Shown here piece after piece: positions 42,700-54,500 of a DNA stretch of 64,000 bases. Made by a program: the position numbers and the translations under genes. This DNA comes from Acidobacteriota bacterium (GTDB taxonomy: Bacteria > Acidobacteriota > Holophagae > Holophagales > Holophagaceae). Below the pieces are notes generated by a model, which worked only from the letters and a program-made list of their open reading frames with translations, made no database searches and was not told the DNA's origin. Positions within the stretch are counted from its first letter, which is position 1, and each line of letters opens with the position of its first letter. The stretch lies in the NCBI GenBank assembly GCA_016213735.1, contig JACQZU010000021.1, forward strand, positions 235,851 to 299,850, written 5' to 3'.

Positions 42700-45426
42700 A
42701 TGCGCCCCGACGACCTCCCCGACAAGGACCAGCCCCTCCGGGAGGACGTCCGTCTCCTGGGGCGCATCCTGGGGGACACCGTCCGGGAGCAGGAGGGCGC
42801 CGAGACCTTCGAGGTGGTGGAGCGCATCCGGCAAAGCTCCGTGAGGTTCCGCAGAGACCAGGACCCGGCCGCCCGGAAGGAGCTGGAGGCCCTCCTGGAC
42901 GGCCTCCGCCCGGGGCGGACGATTCTCGTGGTCCGGGCCTTCAGCTATTTCTCCCACCTGGCCAACCTCGCGGAGGACCAGCACCACATCCGCCGCAGCC
43001 GCGCCCACCGCGTGTCCGGGGCCGCCCCCCGCCCCAGCAGCCTGGGCCACGCCCTGGCCCGGGCCCGGGACGCAGGGCTGGACGGACCGGCCCTGCGCGC
43101 CCTGCTGGACCGTGCCCAGCTCCGGCCCGTGCTCACCGCCCACCCCACCGAGGTGCAGCGCACCAGCATCCTGCGCGCAGAGATGGAGATCGCACGCCTC
43201 CTGGACGAACGCGAGCTGCGCACCTTCACGCCCCGGGAGCGGGCCCTGTGGGAGGAGCAGCTCCAGCGGGAAGTGCTGCTGCTGTGGCAGACCCGGATGC
43301 TGCGCACCTCCCGTCCGGAGGTGATCGACGAGGTGGCCGGGGCCCTCTCCACCTTCCAGCGCACCTTCCTCCAGGAGCTGCCCGCGCTGTACGGCGACCT
43401 GGAGGATGCCCTGGCGGAGGCCGGCCTGGGCGAGGCGGAGCTGCCCCCCTTCTTCCAGGTGGGGAGCTGGATCGGGGGGGACCGGGACGGCAATCCCTTC
43501 GTCACCGCCGAAGTGATGGAGCAGGCGCTGTCCCTCCAATCCCGGACCATCCTGGATCACTACCTCGGGGAACTGCATGAGCTGGGGGCCGAGCTCTCCC
43601 TCAGCCTGTCGGTCTCCCGGGCCTCCGAGGCGGTGCGCGCCCTGGCCGAGCGGGTCCCGGCCAAGGCCGGGGACGAGGCCTACCGGCGCGCCCTCTCGCT
43701 GGTCTACGCGCGGGTGAAGTCCCAGCGGGCCCGCCTCCACGGCGGCGAGCCCGGCAAGGCGGAGGCCTACGAGACCCCTGCCGGGATGATGGAGGACCTG
43801 GACGCCTTGGACGCCTCCCTGAGGACCCACGGCGGGCGGCTCCTGGCCCGGGGCCGGCTCCGGGCGCTCCGCCGGGCGGTGTCCCTGTTCGGTTTCCACC
43901 TGGTTCCCCTGGACGTGCGCCAGAACTCCGACGTCCACGGCCGCTGCGTGCACGAACTGCTGGAGGCCGTGCGGCCCGGCACGGACTACGCGTCCCTCCC
44001 GGAGGCCCGGCGGGTGGCCCTGCTGGCCGAGGAGTTGGCCGGCCCCAGGCCTCTGGCTTCGCCCTTCCTTTCCTATACCCCTGAGACCCGGGGGGAGCTG
44101 GACTTCTTCAAGGCGGCGGCCATGGGCCAGGCGCGCCTCGGACCGGAGGCCCTGCCCACCTGCATCGTGAGCCGGACCGAGGGCGTCTCCGACCTGCTGG
44201 AGGCGGCGGTGATGCTGCGGGAGGCCGGGCTCCTGCGGCCCGCCGAGGGCCACCTGGGTCTGAACCTCGTGCCCCTCTTCGAGACCATCGACGACCTGCG
44301 CCGCAGCGGGGAGCTGCTGGACGGCCTGCTGCAGGTGGAGGCCTACCGCCGGCTCCTGCGGGGGCGCGGGGACGTGCAGGAGGTGATGCTGGGCTATTCG
44401 GACAGCAACAAGGACGGGGGATTCCTCACCTCGCGCTGGGAGCTGTACAAGGCCGAGCTCGCCCTGCTCGAGGCGGGCCGGCGCCACGGAGTGCGCCTGC
44501 GTTTCTTCCATGGCCGGGGCGGCTCCGTTGGCCGGGGGGGCGGCCCCGCCTACGAGGCCATCCTGGCCCAGCCCCCTGGGGCCGTGGACGGACAGATCCG
44601 GCTCACGGAGCAGGGGGAGGTCATCGCCGCCAAATACGGGCACCCCGCCGTGGGGCGGCGGAACCTGGAGGTGCTGGCGGCCGCCATGCTGGAAGCCAGC
44701 CTGCCTGGAGCGGGGGCGGAGGCCGAGCCCCGCTACCTGGAGGCCATGGACCAACTCTCCGAACGAGCCTTCGGGGCCTACCAGGAGCTGGTCTACGGGA
44801 CCCCCGGCTTCGAGCGGTACTTCTGGGAGTCCACCCCCATCTCCGAGATCGCCCGGCTCAACATTGGCTCCCGCCCGGCCAGCCGGAAGGGCGGGCGCAG
44901 CATCCGGGACCTCCGGGCCATCCCGTGGGTCTTCAGCTGGAGCCAGTGCCGCCTCCTTCTCCCCGGCTGGTACGGCTTCGGAACGGCGGTGCGGGACTTC
45001 CTCGCGGCCCGGGGCCCGGAAGGCCTGGACCTCCTTCGCGAGATGGACGGGCGCTGGCCCACCTTCCGCAGCCTGCTCTCCAACATGGACATGGTGCTGG
45101 CGAAGGTGGACCTGGGCATCGCCTCCCGCTACGCCGGCCTGGTGGAGGACGGCGGACTCCGGGAGGCGATCTTCGGGCGTCTCCGGGAGGAATGCGTGGC
45201 CTCCATGGAGGCCCTGAAGGCCATCACGGGAACGACGGAACTGCTTGGCGGGAATCCCGCCCTGCGCCGCTCCATCCAGCACCGCTTCCCCTACCTGGAT
45301 CCGATCAACCACCTTCAGGTCGAACTCCTGCGCCGCTACCGCGCGGGGGACGCCGACGGCCGGACCGTCCGGGGCCTCCTCCTCACCATCAACGGCATCG
45401 CGGCGGGGCTGCGGAACAGCGGATGA
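42700..45426 (+). CDS. ppc: Phosphoenolpyruvate carboxylase
   Basis: 908 aa; anaplerotic carboxylation of PEP to oxaloacetate. Catalytic His148 in VLTAHPTEVQRTSI; SWIGGDRDGNPFVT; MLGYSDSNKDGGFLTSRW; the glycine-rich loop FFHGRGGSVGRGGGP; RSIRDLRAIPWVFSWSQCR; C-terminal LLLTINGIAAGLRNSG with the terminal NxG. Length is typical of bacterial enzymes. ATG 42700 has no clear ribosome site, but homology (REDVRLLGRILGDTVREQEG) begins soon after. Confidence 0.96.
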   Translation: MRPDDLPDKDQPLREDVRLLGRILGDTVREQEGAETFEVVERIRQSSVRFRRDQDPAARKELEALLDGLRPGRTILVVRAFSYFSHLANLAEDQHHIRRSRAHRVSGAAPRPSSLGHALARARDAGLDGPALRALLDRAQLRPVLTAHPTEVQRTSILRAEMEIARLLDERELRTFTPRERALWEEQLQREVLLLWQTRMLRTSRPEVIDEVAGALSTFQRTFLQELPALYGDLEDALAEAGLGEAELPPFFQVGSWIGGDRDGNPFVTAEVMEQALSLQSRTILDHYLGELHELGAELSLSLSVSRASEAVRALAERVPAKAGDEAYRRALSLVYARVKSQRARLHGGEPGKAEAYETPAGMMEDLDALDASLRTHGGRLLARGRLRALRRAVSLFGFHLVPLDVRQNSDVHGRCVHELLEAVRPGTDYASLPEARRVALLAEELAGPRPLASPFLSYTPETRGELDFFKAAAMGQARLGPEALPTCIVSRTEGVSDLLEAAVMLREAGLLRPAEGHLGLNLVPLFETIDDLRRSGELLDGLLQVEAYRRLLRGRGDVQEVMLGYSDSNKDGGFLTSRWELYKAELALLEAGRRHGVRLRFFHGRGGSVGRGGGPAYEAILAQPPGAVDGQIRLTEQGEVIAAKYGHPAVGRRNLEVLAAAMLEASLPGAGAEAEPRYLEAMDQLSERAFGAYQELVYGTPGFERYFWESTPISEIARLNIGSRPASRKGGRSIRDLRAIPWVFSWSQCRLLLPGWYGFGTAVRDFLAARGPEGLDLLREMDGRWPTFRSLLSNMDMVLAKVDLGIASRYAGLVEDGGLREAIFGRLREECVASMEALKAITGTTELLGGNPALRRSIQHRFPYLDPINHLQVELLRRYRAGDADGRTVRGLLLTINGIAAGLRNSG

Positions 45427-45497
45427 AGAGGGATCAACCCCGCGGTCCAAGGGCTCCGCGGAAGAAATTCCTGCTGCCGAGGTCCGCCCGGGGGTGA

Positions 45498-47930
<2,433 letters not shown>

Positions 47931-48023
47931 GGCAGGGCGGTCGAAGGGCGGCCGGGGCCCGGGGAGGCCCGCCCGGAAGGCCCCGCCTGCGATGGGTATA
48001 GTGGGACGGACGGAGGGCCCTGC

Positions 48024-49136
48024 GTGGCGAGGATCGGACGGGAACTGCTGCTGGAGGGCCTGGCGGCCGGGGCGCTCCCCGAGGTCTGGATCCGGTGGCC
48101 GCGCCAGCTCGGCGACCTCATGTTCGCCCTGCCCTTCTTCGGGGCCCTGCGGGAGGACTGGGACGCCGCGGCCTCGGCGGCGGGTCATCGCCTGCGCTGG
48201 ATCGCCGTGGGGCACGCCATCGGGGCCGCCCTCTTCGGGGAGGCCGATCCGGCCTTCATGGCCGAGAGCCACATCGAATCCGGAGGGCAGGGAAAGCCCG
48301 ATCCCTGGCACCTGCTGAGGCGCTGGCGGAAGGAGCGCCCCGCCGCGGTGATCAACCTCAGCCAGTCCGTGCGCCTGGCCCTGGGGGGCTGGATGGCGGG
48401 GGTGCCCCTGCGGGCGGGCATCGCCGACAACCGCCTGGGGCTGCTCTACACCCACGCCTTCCGCTACCGCGACCTGCCCATCCACCTGGCCAACCGCTAC
48501 GCGCCGCTCCTGGAGCAGCTGACGGGGTCCCGGGACATGCGCTGGATGCCGGTGGGACCCGACCAGCTCGGCGGCCGGGCCGGCCTGGACAAGCTGCGGG
48601 CCGCGGGCTGGGATGGCCGCCCCTTCGTGGGCCTGGCCTTCGGCACCCGGGGCTACAACAAGCGCTGGTTCCCCGAACGGGAGACGTGGCCCGCCCTGGC
48701 CCGCCTCCTCCAGGCCCAGGGCCTGGACGCGGTGTGGCTCGGAGGGCCGGACGAGGCGGAACTCGGGAGGGAACTGGCGGCCCTGGCACCGGGCTCCCAC
48801 GATCTCACGGGCCGCACGAGCCTGCCCGAAGCCCTCGCGATCCAGCACGAGGCCTATGGGAACGTCGCCGTGGACACGGGCCTGGCCCACACCGCCGCCG
48901 CCACGGGGCGGCCCCTGGCGGCCCTGATGGGGGGCTCCCCGGATCACCTCATCGCGCCCGTGGGTCCCCGCGTGGCCCTGCTGCGGGGCTCCGCGGTGGA
49001 CAACCGCCCGGGAGAGTCCGAAGGCTTCGACACCGTGGGCTCCTCAGCCCACCGGACCAGCCCTCTGCGTGTCCTCAACGCCCTCCACGCCCTGGCCCGG
49101 GAAGCCCGGGGCGAAGCCCTGGAGCCCGTGCCGTGA
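48024..49136 (+). CDS. Glycosyltransferase family 9 (heptosyltransferase-like)
   Basis: 370 aa GT-B enzyme of lipopolysaccharide-core type. VWIRWPRQLGDLMFALPFFGAL is the N-terminal acceptor-side signature; AAVINLSQSVRLAL, FVGLAFGTRGYNKRWFP and VAVDTGLAHTAAATGRPLAALMGG with SPDHLIAPVGP are the nucleotide-sugar side. GTG 48024 follows GGAGG by 8 bases, with TATAGT at 47997-48002 as a possible -10. It overlaps the next GT9 gene by GTGA; together they probably add successive heptoses in the inner core. Confidence 0.9.
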   Translation: MARIGRELLLEGLAAGALPEVWIRWPRQLGDLMFALPFFGALREDWDAAASAAGHRLRWIAVGHAIGAALFGEADPAFMAESHIESGGQGKPDPWHLLRRWRKERPAAVINLSQSVRLALGGWMAGVPLRAGIADNRLGLLYTHAFRYRDLPIHLANRYAPLLEQLTGSRDMRWMPVGPDQLGGRAGLDKLRAAGWDGRPFVGLAFGTRGYNKRWFPERETWPALARLLQAQGLDAVWLGGPDEAELGRELAALAPGSHDLTGRTSLPEALAIQHEAYGNVAVDTGLAHTAAATGRPLAALMGGSPDHLIAPVGPRVALLRGSAVDNRPGESEGFDTVGSSAHRTSPLRVLNALHALAREARGEALEPVP

Positions 49137-50149
49137 GCGCCATCCCCCGGGGCGCCGTCTGGGTGCGGGTGCCCCGCTTCGTGGGGGACGCGGTGATGAT
49201 CCACGCCGCCATTGCGCCCCTTCGGGCCACGGGCCTGCCCCTGGTGCTCTGGGGCCCCGGCTGGGTGCTGGACCTCTTCGAGGGCAGCTCCGACTATGCC
49301 GCGGTCTTCCCCGAACCGACCCGGAAGTACAGCCCCCTCCAGGCGGCCGCCATGCTGCGAACCCACCGCCCCGCGGCCCTGGTGAACTTCCCCAAGAGCA
49401 TCCGGCCCCTGGCGGCGGCCCTCCTGGCCGGCGTGCCCCTGCGCCTGGGCTGCGGAGACCGGGGGGCGTCCCTGCTCTGCAGCCACAGCGTGGCCTTCTA
49501 CCGGCAGGACACCCCCTTCGTGGATCGCTACGCCTCGGTCGTGCATCGCGCCTTTCCTGGCCTTCCGCACGATCCTCCCTTCCGCCCCTTCCAGCCCCGG
49601 GCGGAGGCTCTGGAAGCCGCGGCCCGCGAACGAAGCACGCTCGGCCTGGGTCCCTACGCCGTGTTCGCCCTCGGGGCCAACAGCTGGAGCAAGCGGCTCA
49701 GCCTGGACGCCTACGCCGACCTGGGCCGGGCCCTGGAGGGGCGCGGGATCCGCAGCGTCGTCCTCGGCGCTGGCGCGGAGGACCAGCGGCTCGCCGACGA
49801 ATTGGCGGCCCGTTTCCCCTCGGTCCTCAGCCAGGTCGGACGCGGCGGAATGGCCTACGCGGCCGCCTGGGTTTGCGGCGCCGAGGTTCTCGTGGGAGGC
49901 GACTCCGGGCTGACCCACCTGGGAGGGATCTGCGGCATTCCCGTGCTGGCGGTCTACGGCCCGACCCGGCCTAGGCACAGCGCACCCGTGGGGCCCCAGG
50001 TCACGGTGCTGCGGAAGGAGCCCCTCGACTGCCTGGAGTGCATGCGCGGGGACTGCCCCGTGGAGGGCCACCCCTGCATGAACGGCCTGGAGCACGGGCA
50101 GCTCCTCGGAGCCCTGCTTTCCCTCCTGCGCTCCGGGCCTGGTCAGTAG
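49133..50149 (+). CDS. Glycosyltransferase family 9, heptosyltransferase II-like
   Basis: 338 aa. VWVRVPRFVGDAVMIHAAIAPLRAT is the WaaF/RfaF opening; LVNFPKSIRPLAAAL, FALGANSWSKRL, VGGDSGLTHLGGICGIPVLAVYGPT and the cysteine-rich tail LECMRGDCPVEGHPCMNGL are characteristic of heptosyltransferase II. The start is GTG in the GTGA overlap with the preceding GT9. Its last 7 bases overlap the convergent GT2 gene. Confidence 0.9.
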   Translation: MSAIPRGAVWVRVPRFVGDAVMIHAAIAPLRATGLPLVLWGPGWVLDLFEGSSDYAAVFPEPTRKYSPLQAAAMLRTHRPAALVNFPKSIRPLAAALLAGVPLRLGCGDRGASLLCSHSVAFYRQDTPFVDRYASVVHRAFPGLPHDPPFRPFQPRAEALEAAARERSTLGLGPYAVFALGANSWSKRLSLDAYADLGRALEGRGIRSVVLGAGAEDQRLADELAARFPSVLSQVGRGGMAYAAAWVCGAEVLVGGDSGLTHLGGICGIPVLAVYGPTRPRHSAPVGPQVTVLRKEPLDCLECMRGDCPVEGHPCMNGLEHGQLLGALLSLLRSGPGQ

Positions 50150-51018
50150 CGGGGGTCCCGCCCCGAGACGCCCTGCAGCGCCGCACGGATCCCCCGCCAG
50201 GTCGGCACCAGCAGGGACCACTGGCCCCGGAAGAAGCGCCGCTGGAGCAAGTAGAGGCCTTCCAGGAACACCTCGGGGCGGGATCCCTGTGCGGCCAGCA
50301 GGCGGAGCCGGTTCCGCGTGCCGTAGAAGGTCGTGCCCGCGCTTTTTCGACCCGTGGTGGTGCCCCGGGTGTGGATCACCGCCTGGTCCAGGAGCACCAG
50401 GGGCAGCCCCGCCCGGTGCGCCCTCAGGCACCAGGCGGCGTCCTCGTAGTAGAGGAAGTGTGATTCGGGCCAGGGCCCCAGGCGCTCCCAGGCCTCTCGG
50501 GTGACGAAAAGGGAGGCCCCGGACAGGCTCTCTCCTGGAGGCAGAACGCAGCCTCCCTGAAGCCCAGGCACGGAGACAGCCCGGGCCCCCCGCGAATACC
50601 AGCCGGGCTGCCGGTCCGCGCCGAGGCGCCGGCCCCCCTCCACCTGATGGGTGCCCCACAGGGCCACCTGTGGATGACGGCGGGCCTGCCCGAGCAGGGC
50701 CCCCAGCAGGGGCTCCTCCAGGCGCGCATCGTTGTTGAGGAACCACACGGCCGGGGCTCCGGCGGCGAAGGCCGCCTCCGCGGCCCGGTTGCAACCCGCC
50801 CCGAACCCGGGGTTGGAGAAGTCCTCCAGCCTGAGGAGTCCCGCGAAGGGGGCGAGATCCACGGCTGCGAGTCCCGGGGAAGGCCCGTGGTCGGCCACCA
50901 CCACGCGGTGAGGCTCCCGCTCCACCGTCGCAAGGGTCTGGAGGCACCCCAGGGTCAGGTTCGGGTCGCCGAAGTGCACCAGCACGACGGTAGGAAGGGG
51001 GGCGGGCTCGGGAGGCAT
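50143..51018 (-). CDS. Glycosyltransferase family 2
   Basis: 291 aa GT-A enzyme, rhamnosyltransferase-like. VVLVHFGDPNLTLGCLQTL, FSNPGFGAGCNRAAEAA, VWFLNNDARLEEP (DxD-like NND), and later SGASLFVTREAWERLG with FLYYEDAAWCLRAHRAG, where the ED pair is typical of the family. A predicted C-terminal amphipathic segment (LYLLQRRFFRGQWSLLVP) may contact the membrane. ATG 51016-51018 has GGGA upstream. It follows the TPR-GT gene by 28 bases and is convergent with the heptosyltransferase. Confidence 0.9.
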   Translation of the reverse strand: MPPEPAPLPTVVLVHFGDPNLTLGCLQTLATVEREPHRVVVADHGPSPGLAAVDLAPFAGLLRLEDFSNPGFGAGCNRAAEAAFAAGAPAVWFLNNDARLEEPLLGALLGQARRHPQVALWGTHQVEGGRRLGADRQPGWYSRGARAVSVPGLQGGCVLPPGESLSGASLFVTREAWERLGPWPESHFLYYEDAAWCLRAHRAGLPLVLLDQAVIHTRGTTTGRKSAGTTFYGTRNRLRLLAAQGSRPEVFLEGLYLLQRRFFRGQWSLLVPTWRGIRAALQGVSGRDPRY

Positions 51019-51046
51019 CGGGTAGAAGATCGCCCAAGTGGCCCGC

Positions 51047-52702
51047 TCAGGCAGGGGTCCCGGCGAAGGCGCCCAGGGCCTCCGCCACGCGGATGATCTC
51101 GCTGGCCCAGTCGCCGGGGGAGGCCTGACGGAAGAGACGGGCGGAGGGATACCAGGGGCTGTCCTCCCGTCCCAGCATCCAGCGCCAATCGGGCTGGTGG
51201 GGCAGCAGCACCCACACGGGCCGGCCCAGGGCCCCCGCGAGGTGGGCCACGGCGCTGTCCACGCTGATCACCAGGTCCAGCTGGGACACCACGGCGGCGG
51301 TGTCGGCGAAGTCCTCGAAGTCGGGGCCGAGGTTGAGGAGCCCCGCCGAAGCCAGCCGCTGGGCCTCTCCATCCCGCAGTTCCTTCTGCAGCGAGACCGC
51401 CTGCAGGCCCGGACGGGCCAGGGCAGGCAGCAGGGTCTCCAGGGGCAGGCTGCGGCGGCGGTTCTGGCGGTGGGCGGGGTTGCCCGCCCAGGCCAGGCCC
51501 ACGCGCAGGCCCCCGCCAGGAAGCCGGGGCAGCCACCGCCGGAGGCGGTCCTCCCTGGGATGAAGGTAGGGCACGCGGTCAGGGATGCTCTCGAGGGTGG
51601 TGCCGAAGGCCCCGGGAAGGCTGGCCAGGGGGCAGTGAAGGTCGAAGGGAGGGGGATCCTCCCCGCGAAGCACAAGTTCCTGGACGCCTTCCAGGTTCTC
51701 CATCAGGGGCGCCAGGGACTCGGGCACTTCGAGGATGACGTGGGCCCCTCGTACTGCGGCCAGGGGGACGTACCGTGCCAGGTGGATGGCGTCCCCCTGC
51801 CCTTGTTCCGCGTGCAGGAGGAGGCGCTTCCCTTCCAGACCTTCGCCCCGCCACTGGGGTTGCTGAAAATCGCGCCGGTAGGGGGCCAGGTCCACCCGTC
51901 CCCACCGGGCTTCCAGGTCGGGCCAGGCCTCCTCGAAACGCCCCAGGAGGAGCTTGAGGAAGGCCCGGCAGGTTCGGGGGTCGGGCGCGTCCGGGTCCAG
52001 GGCCAGGGCGGCGTCGAAAGCCGTCAGGGCCTCGCCGTGACGACCCAGGTCCTGCAGCGCCAGGGCACGGTTGGTATGCAGCTCCACCCGGGGATGGCGG
52101 GCCAGGGCCGCGTCGAAGGACTTCAGGGCCTCTCCGGGGCGCTCCAGCCCCAGGAGGGCGCTGCCGCGGTTCAGGAGGGCCTCCGGGTGGCCGGGCTGGA
52201 GGGCCAGGGCGGCCTCCAGGCTCCGCAGGGCCTCGGCCTCCCGGCGCAGTTCCAGCAGGGCGGCCCCCCGGTTCACGAGGGCCTCCACGCAACGGGGGTC
52301 TTGGCGGAGGGCCGCTTCGCACTCCGCCAGGGCCTCGGCGTGGCGGCCCAGGGGCAGGAGGGCCGCGGCCCGGTTGGCCCGGGCCTCCACCAGACCCGGC
52401 TCCAGGAGCAGGGCGCAGTCGAAGGCCGCGGCGGCCTCCCCGCAGCGTCCCAGGGCCAGCAGCGCGTTGCCCCGCTTTCCGTGCGCCTCGCCGTTGCTGG
52501 GGTCCCGGGCCAGGACCGCGTCCAGGTCCTCCAGGGCCTCGGCGGGCCGGCCGCCCTCCAGGCGGAGGAAGGCCCGGAAGAGCGCCGCGTGGGGATGGCC
52601 CGGGTCCTCTCTCAGGATCTGCCCGCAGAGGGCTTCGGCCTCGTCGTGCCTTCCGGCCTCGAAGCATCCCATGGCCGCCCCGAGGGCTTCCGCGTGGCTC
52701 AT
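51047..52702 (-). CDS. TPR protein fused to a GT9-like glycosyltransferase domain
   Basis: 551 aa. Residues 1-260 are about seven tetratricopeptide repeats (EAHGKRGNALLALGRCGEAAAAFDCALLLEP and similar, 34-residue spacing). Residues about 300-540 resemble a GT-B heptosyltransferase C-terminal half: LLLHAEQGQGDAIHLARYVP, VGLAWAGNPAHRQNRRRSLPL, ISVDSAVAHLAGALGRPVWVLLPHQPDWRWM. This is the TPR-SPINDLY-like arrangement common in environmental bacteria; donor and acceptor are unknown. ATG 52702 has GGGAGA 8 bases upstream; the open frame to 52750 is not needed. Confidence 0.85.
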   Translation of the reverse strand: MSHAEALGAAMGCFEAGRHDEAEALCGQILREDPGHPHAALFRAFLRLEGGRPAEALEDLDAVLARDPSNGEAHGKRGNALLALGRCGEAAAAFDCALLLEPGLVEARANRAAALLPLGRHAEALAECEAALRQDPRCVEALVNRGAALLELRREAEALRSLEAALALQPGHPEALLNRGSALLGLERPGEALKSFDAALARHPRVELHTNRALALQDLGRHGEALTAFDAALALDPDAPDPRTCRAFLKLLLGRFEEAWPDLEARWGRVDLAPYRRDFQQPQWRGEGLEGKRLLLHAEQGQGDAIHLARYVPLAAVRGAHVILEVPESLAPLMENLEGVQELVLRGEDPPPFDLHCPLASLPGAFGTTLESIPDRVPYLHPREDRLRRWLPRLPGGGLRVGLAWAGNPAHRQNRRRSLPLETLLPALARPGLQAVSLQKELRDGEAQRLASAGLLNLGPDFEDFADTAAVVSQLDLVISVDSAVAHLAGALGRPVWVLLPHQPDWRWMLGREDSPWYPSARLFRQASPGDWASEIIRVAEALGAFAGTPA

Positions 52703-52775
52703 GCCCGATGTCTCCCCATGCCAGGGTCTCCAGCAACCATTCTGACCCATGCGGGCCCCTTGTTAGGCTTGCGCT

Positions 52776-53276
52776 GTGTTGCGCCGGATTCTCCTCCACG
52801 CCGCGGGTCTCTTGGGGGCCCTGCTCCTGGGCACGGGGGCCGCGCTGTGGTTCAACTGGCGGCAGATGAAGTCCGCGTCGACGCGGGAGCCCCGGGCCGG
52901 GGACCGGATCGCGGGCCTGGTGATGCGGGTGGAGCGGGAGAGCCTGGAGGTTCTGCCCTGGGGGGGTCGGCGGGTGCGGGTGCGCCTCCTGGGCGTCCGT
53001 CTCTGGGAAAGGTCCGAGGCCCTGGCCGCGCTCATCGACCGCGCCAGCGAACAGAGCGTGGAGCTTCGCGTCGGGGGTCTGGATCCCGATGGCCGCCTGG
53101 TGGCCGAGCTGCGCATCCGGGGGCGGGACCTGGGTCTCGAACTGCTGGGCCGAGGCTTGGCCCGCCGAATCCAGGAGGCGCCGGGGGTGGCGCCGGAGGA
53201 CCCCCGGAGCCACGCCCGCGCCGAAAGGCTTGCCCGGGAGGCGGGACGGGGGCTCTGGCAGGATGGGGGGCCATGA
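52776..53276 (+). CDS. Membrane-anchored staphylococcal-nuclease-like protein, degenerate
   Basis: 166 aa with one N-terminal transmembrane segment (HAAGLLGALLLGTGAALWF). The rest follows the SNase OB-fold: RVRVRLLGVRLWERSEA, then GRLVAELRIRGRDLGLELLGRGLAR and AERLAREAGRGLWQ, the usual C-terminal phrase. The expected GIDAPE element reads GVRLWE, losing the calcium-binding Asp, so nuclease activity is doubtful. Start GTG 52776 (or TTG 52779). It overlaps the glycosylase gene by ATGA, which places both in one transcript. Confidence 0.65.
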   Translation: MLRRILLHAAGLLGALLLGTGAALWFNWRQMKSASTREPRAGDRIAGLVMRVERESLEVLPWGGRRVRVRLLGVRLWERSEALAALIDRASEQSVELRVGGLDPDGRLVAELRIRGRDLGLELLGRGLARRIQEAPGVAPEDPRSHARAERLAREAGRGLWQDGGP

Positions 53277-54469
53277 GCGCCCTGCCCCTGCTCCCCGCCC
53301 CCTCCGCCCGCCGCCTCTTCCTGGGGGCCCAGGGTCTCCTGACGGATCCCTCCCGGCGGGCGACGCTGCCCGCCCTGGAGAAGCTGATCGGCCAGCTCGG
53401 GTTCGTGCAGCTCGACACCATCAATGTCCTGGCCCGGGCGCACGACCTCACCCTCTTCACGCGGCTCCGGGGCTACCGGCCGGGGCAGCTTTCGTCCCTC
53501 CTGGCCCGGCGCGCCCTCTTCGAGGCCTTCACCCACGACGCCTCGGTGATCCCGTCGGCCCTGTACCCCCACTGGAAGCCCAGGCACCGCAGGGACGCAG
53601 CGCGCATGCGGCGCCACGCCTGGTGGACCTACCACTTCCGGGGCACCGACCCCGAGGCCGTCCTCGCCGGGGTGCGCGAACGCATCGTCCGGGAGGGTCC
53701 CTTGATGTCCAAGGACTTCGAGCATCCGGAAAAGCGCGGGCCCTGGTGGGGCTGGAAGCCCCAGAAGGCGGCCCTGGACTTCCTCTGGAGGAGCGGCGAA
53801 CTGGCCATCGCGGGCCGGGTGAACTTCCACAAGGTGTACGACCTTGCCGAACGCGTGCATCCCGAAGGCCACGGGGCCCCCGAGCCCTCTCCCGGGGAGC
53901 ACCGGGAGTGGGCCTGCGGCTCCGCCGCCGAGCGCCTGGGGGTCTTCACGCCTCGGGAGCTGGCGGGGTTCTGGGAGGCCGTGGACCTGGCCGAAGCCCG
54001 GGCCTGGTGCGCCGAAGCGGCGCGACAGGGCCGCATCGTGCCGGTGGAGGTGGGCGCCGCGAAGGATGCCGCCCCCCAGCGGGCCTTCGCCCTCGCGGAC
54101 TGGGAGTGTCGGCTCCGGGCCCTGCCGGATCCCCCCGAGGGCCTCCGCCTCCTGAGCCCCTTCGATCCCGTGGTCCGGGACAGGGACCGCGCCCTCCGGC
54201 GCTTCGGCTTCGACTACCGCTTCGAGGCCTTCGTGCCCGAGCCCAAGCGGGTGTTCGGCTACTACGTGCTTCCGCTCCTCGAGGGAGAACGCCTGGTGGG
54301 CCGCCTGGACGCCAAGCTGCACCGCGACCGGGACCTGCTGGAAGTCCGGGGACTCTGGTGGGAGCCCGGGGTCAAGGCCACCACGGCGCGGCGCAGGTCC
54401 CTCCGGGAGGCCCTCGAGGGGTTGGCGGCCTGGCTGGGGGCGGAGGACATGTCCGGGCCGGGGTTCTGA
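53273..54469 (+). CDS. ycaQ: YcaQ-type winged-helix DNA glycosylase
   Basis: 398 aa HTH_42 family protein; characterised members (YcaQ/AlkX, AlkZ) unhook interstrand crosslinks or bulky alkyl adducts. The catalytic QxD motif is seen in FVQLDTINVLARAHDLTLFTRL. Other family elements: FEAFTHDASVIP, HRRDAARMRRHAWWTYHFRG, FKDF-like MSKDFEHPEKRG, and C-terminal LLSPFDPVVRDRDRALRRFGFDY with PKRVFGYYVLPLL. The QLD form fits YcaQ better than AlkZ (QVD). It is translationally coupled to the nuclease-like protein. Confidence 0.88.
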   Translation: MSALPLLPAPSARRLFLGAQGLLTDPSRRATLPALEKLIGQLGFVQLDTINVLARAHDLTLFTRLRGYRPGQLSSLLARRALFEAFTHDASVIPSALYPHWKPRHRRDAARMRRHAWWTYHFRGTDPEAVLAGVRERIVREGPLMSKDFEHPEKRGPWWGWKPQKAALDFLWRSGELAIAGRVNFHKVYDLAERVHPEGHGAPEPSPGEHREWACGSAAERLGVFTPRELAGFWEAVDLAEARAWCAEAARQGRIVPVEVGAAKDAAPQRAFALADWECRLRALPDPPEGLRLLSPFDPVVRDRDRALRRFGFDYRFEAFVPEPKRVFGYYVLPLLEGERLVGRLDAKLHRDRDLLEVRGLWWEPGVKATTARRRSLREALEGLAAWLGAEDMSGPGF

Positions 54470-54500
54470 GGAAGAGGCGGCCGGGCTTCATGTACGGAAA

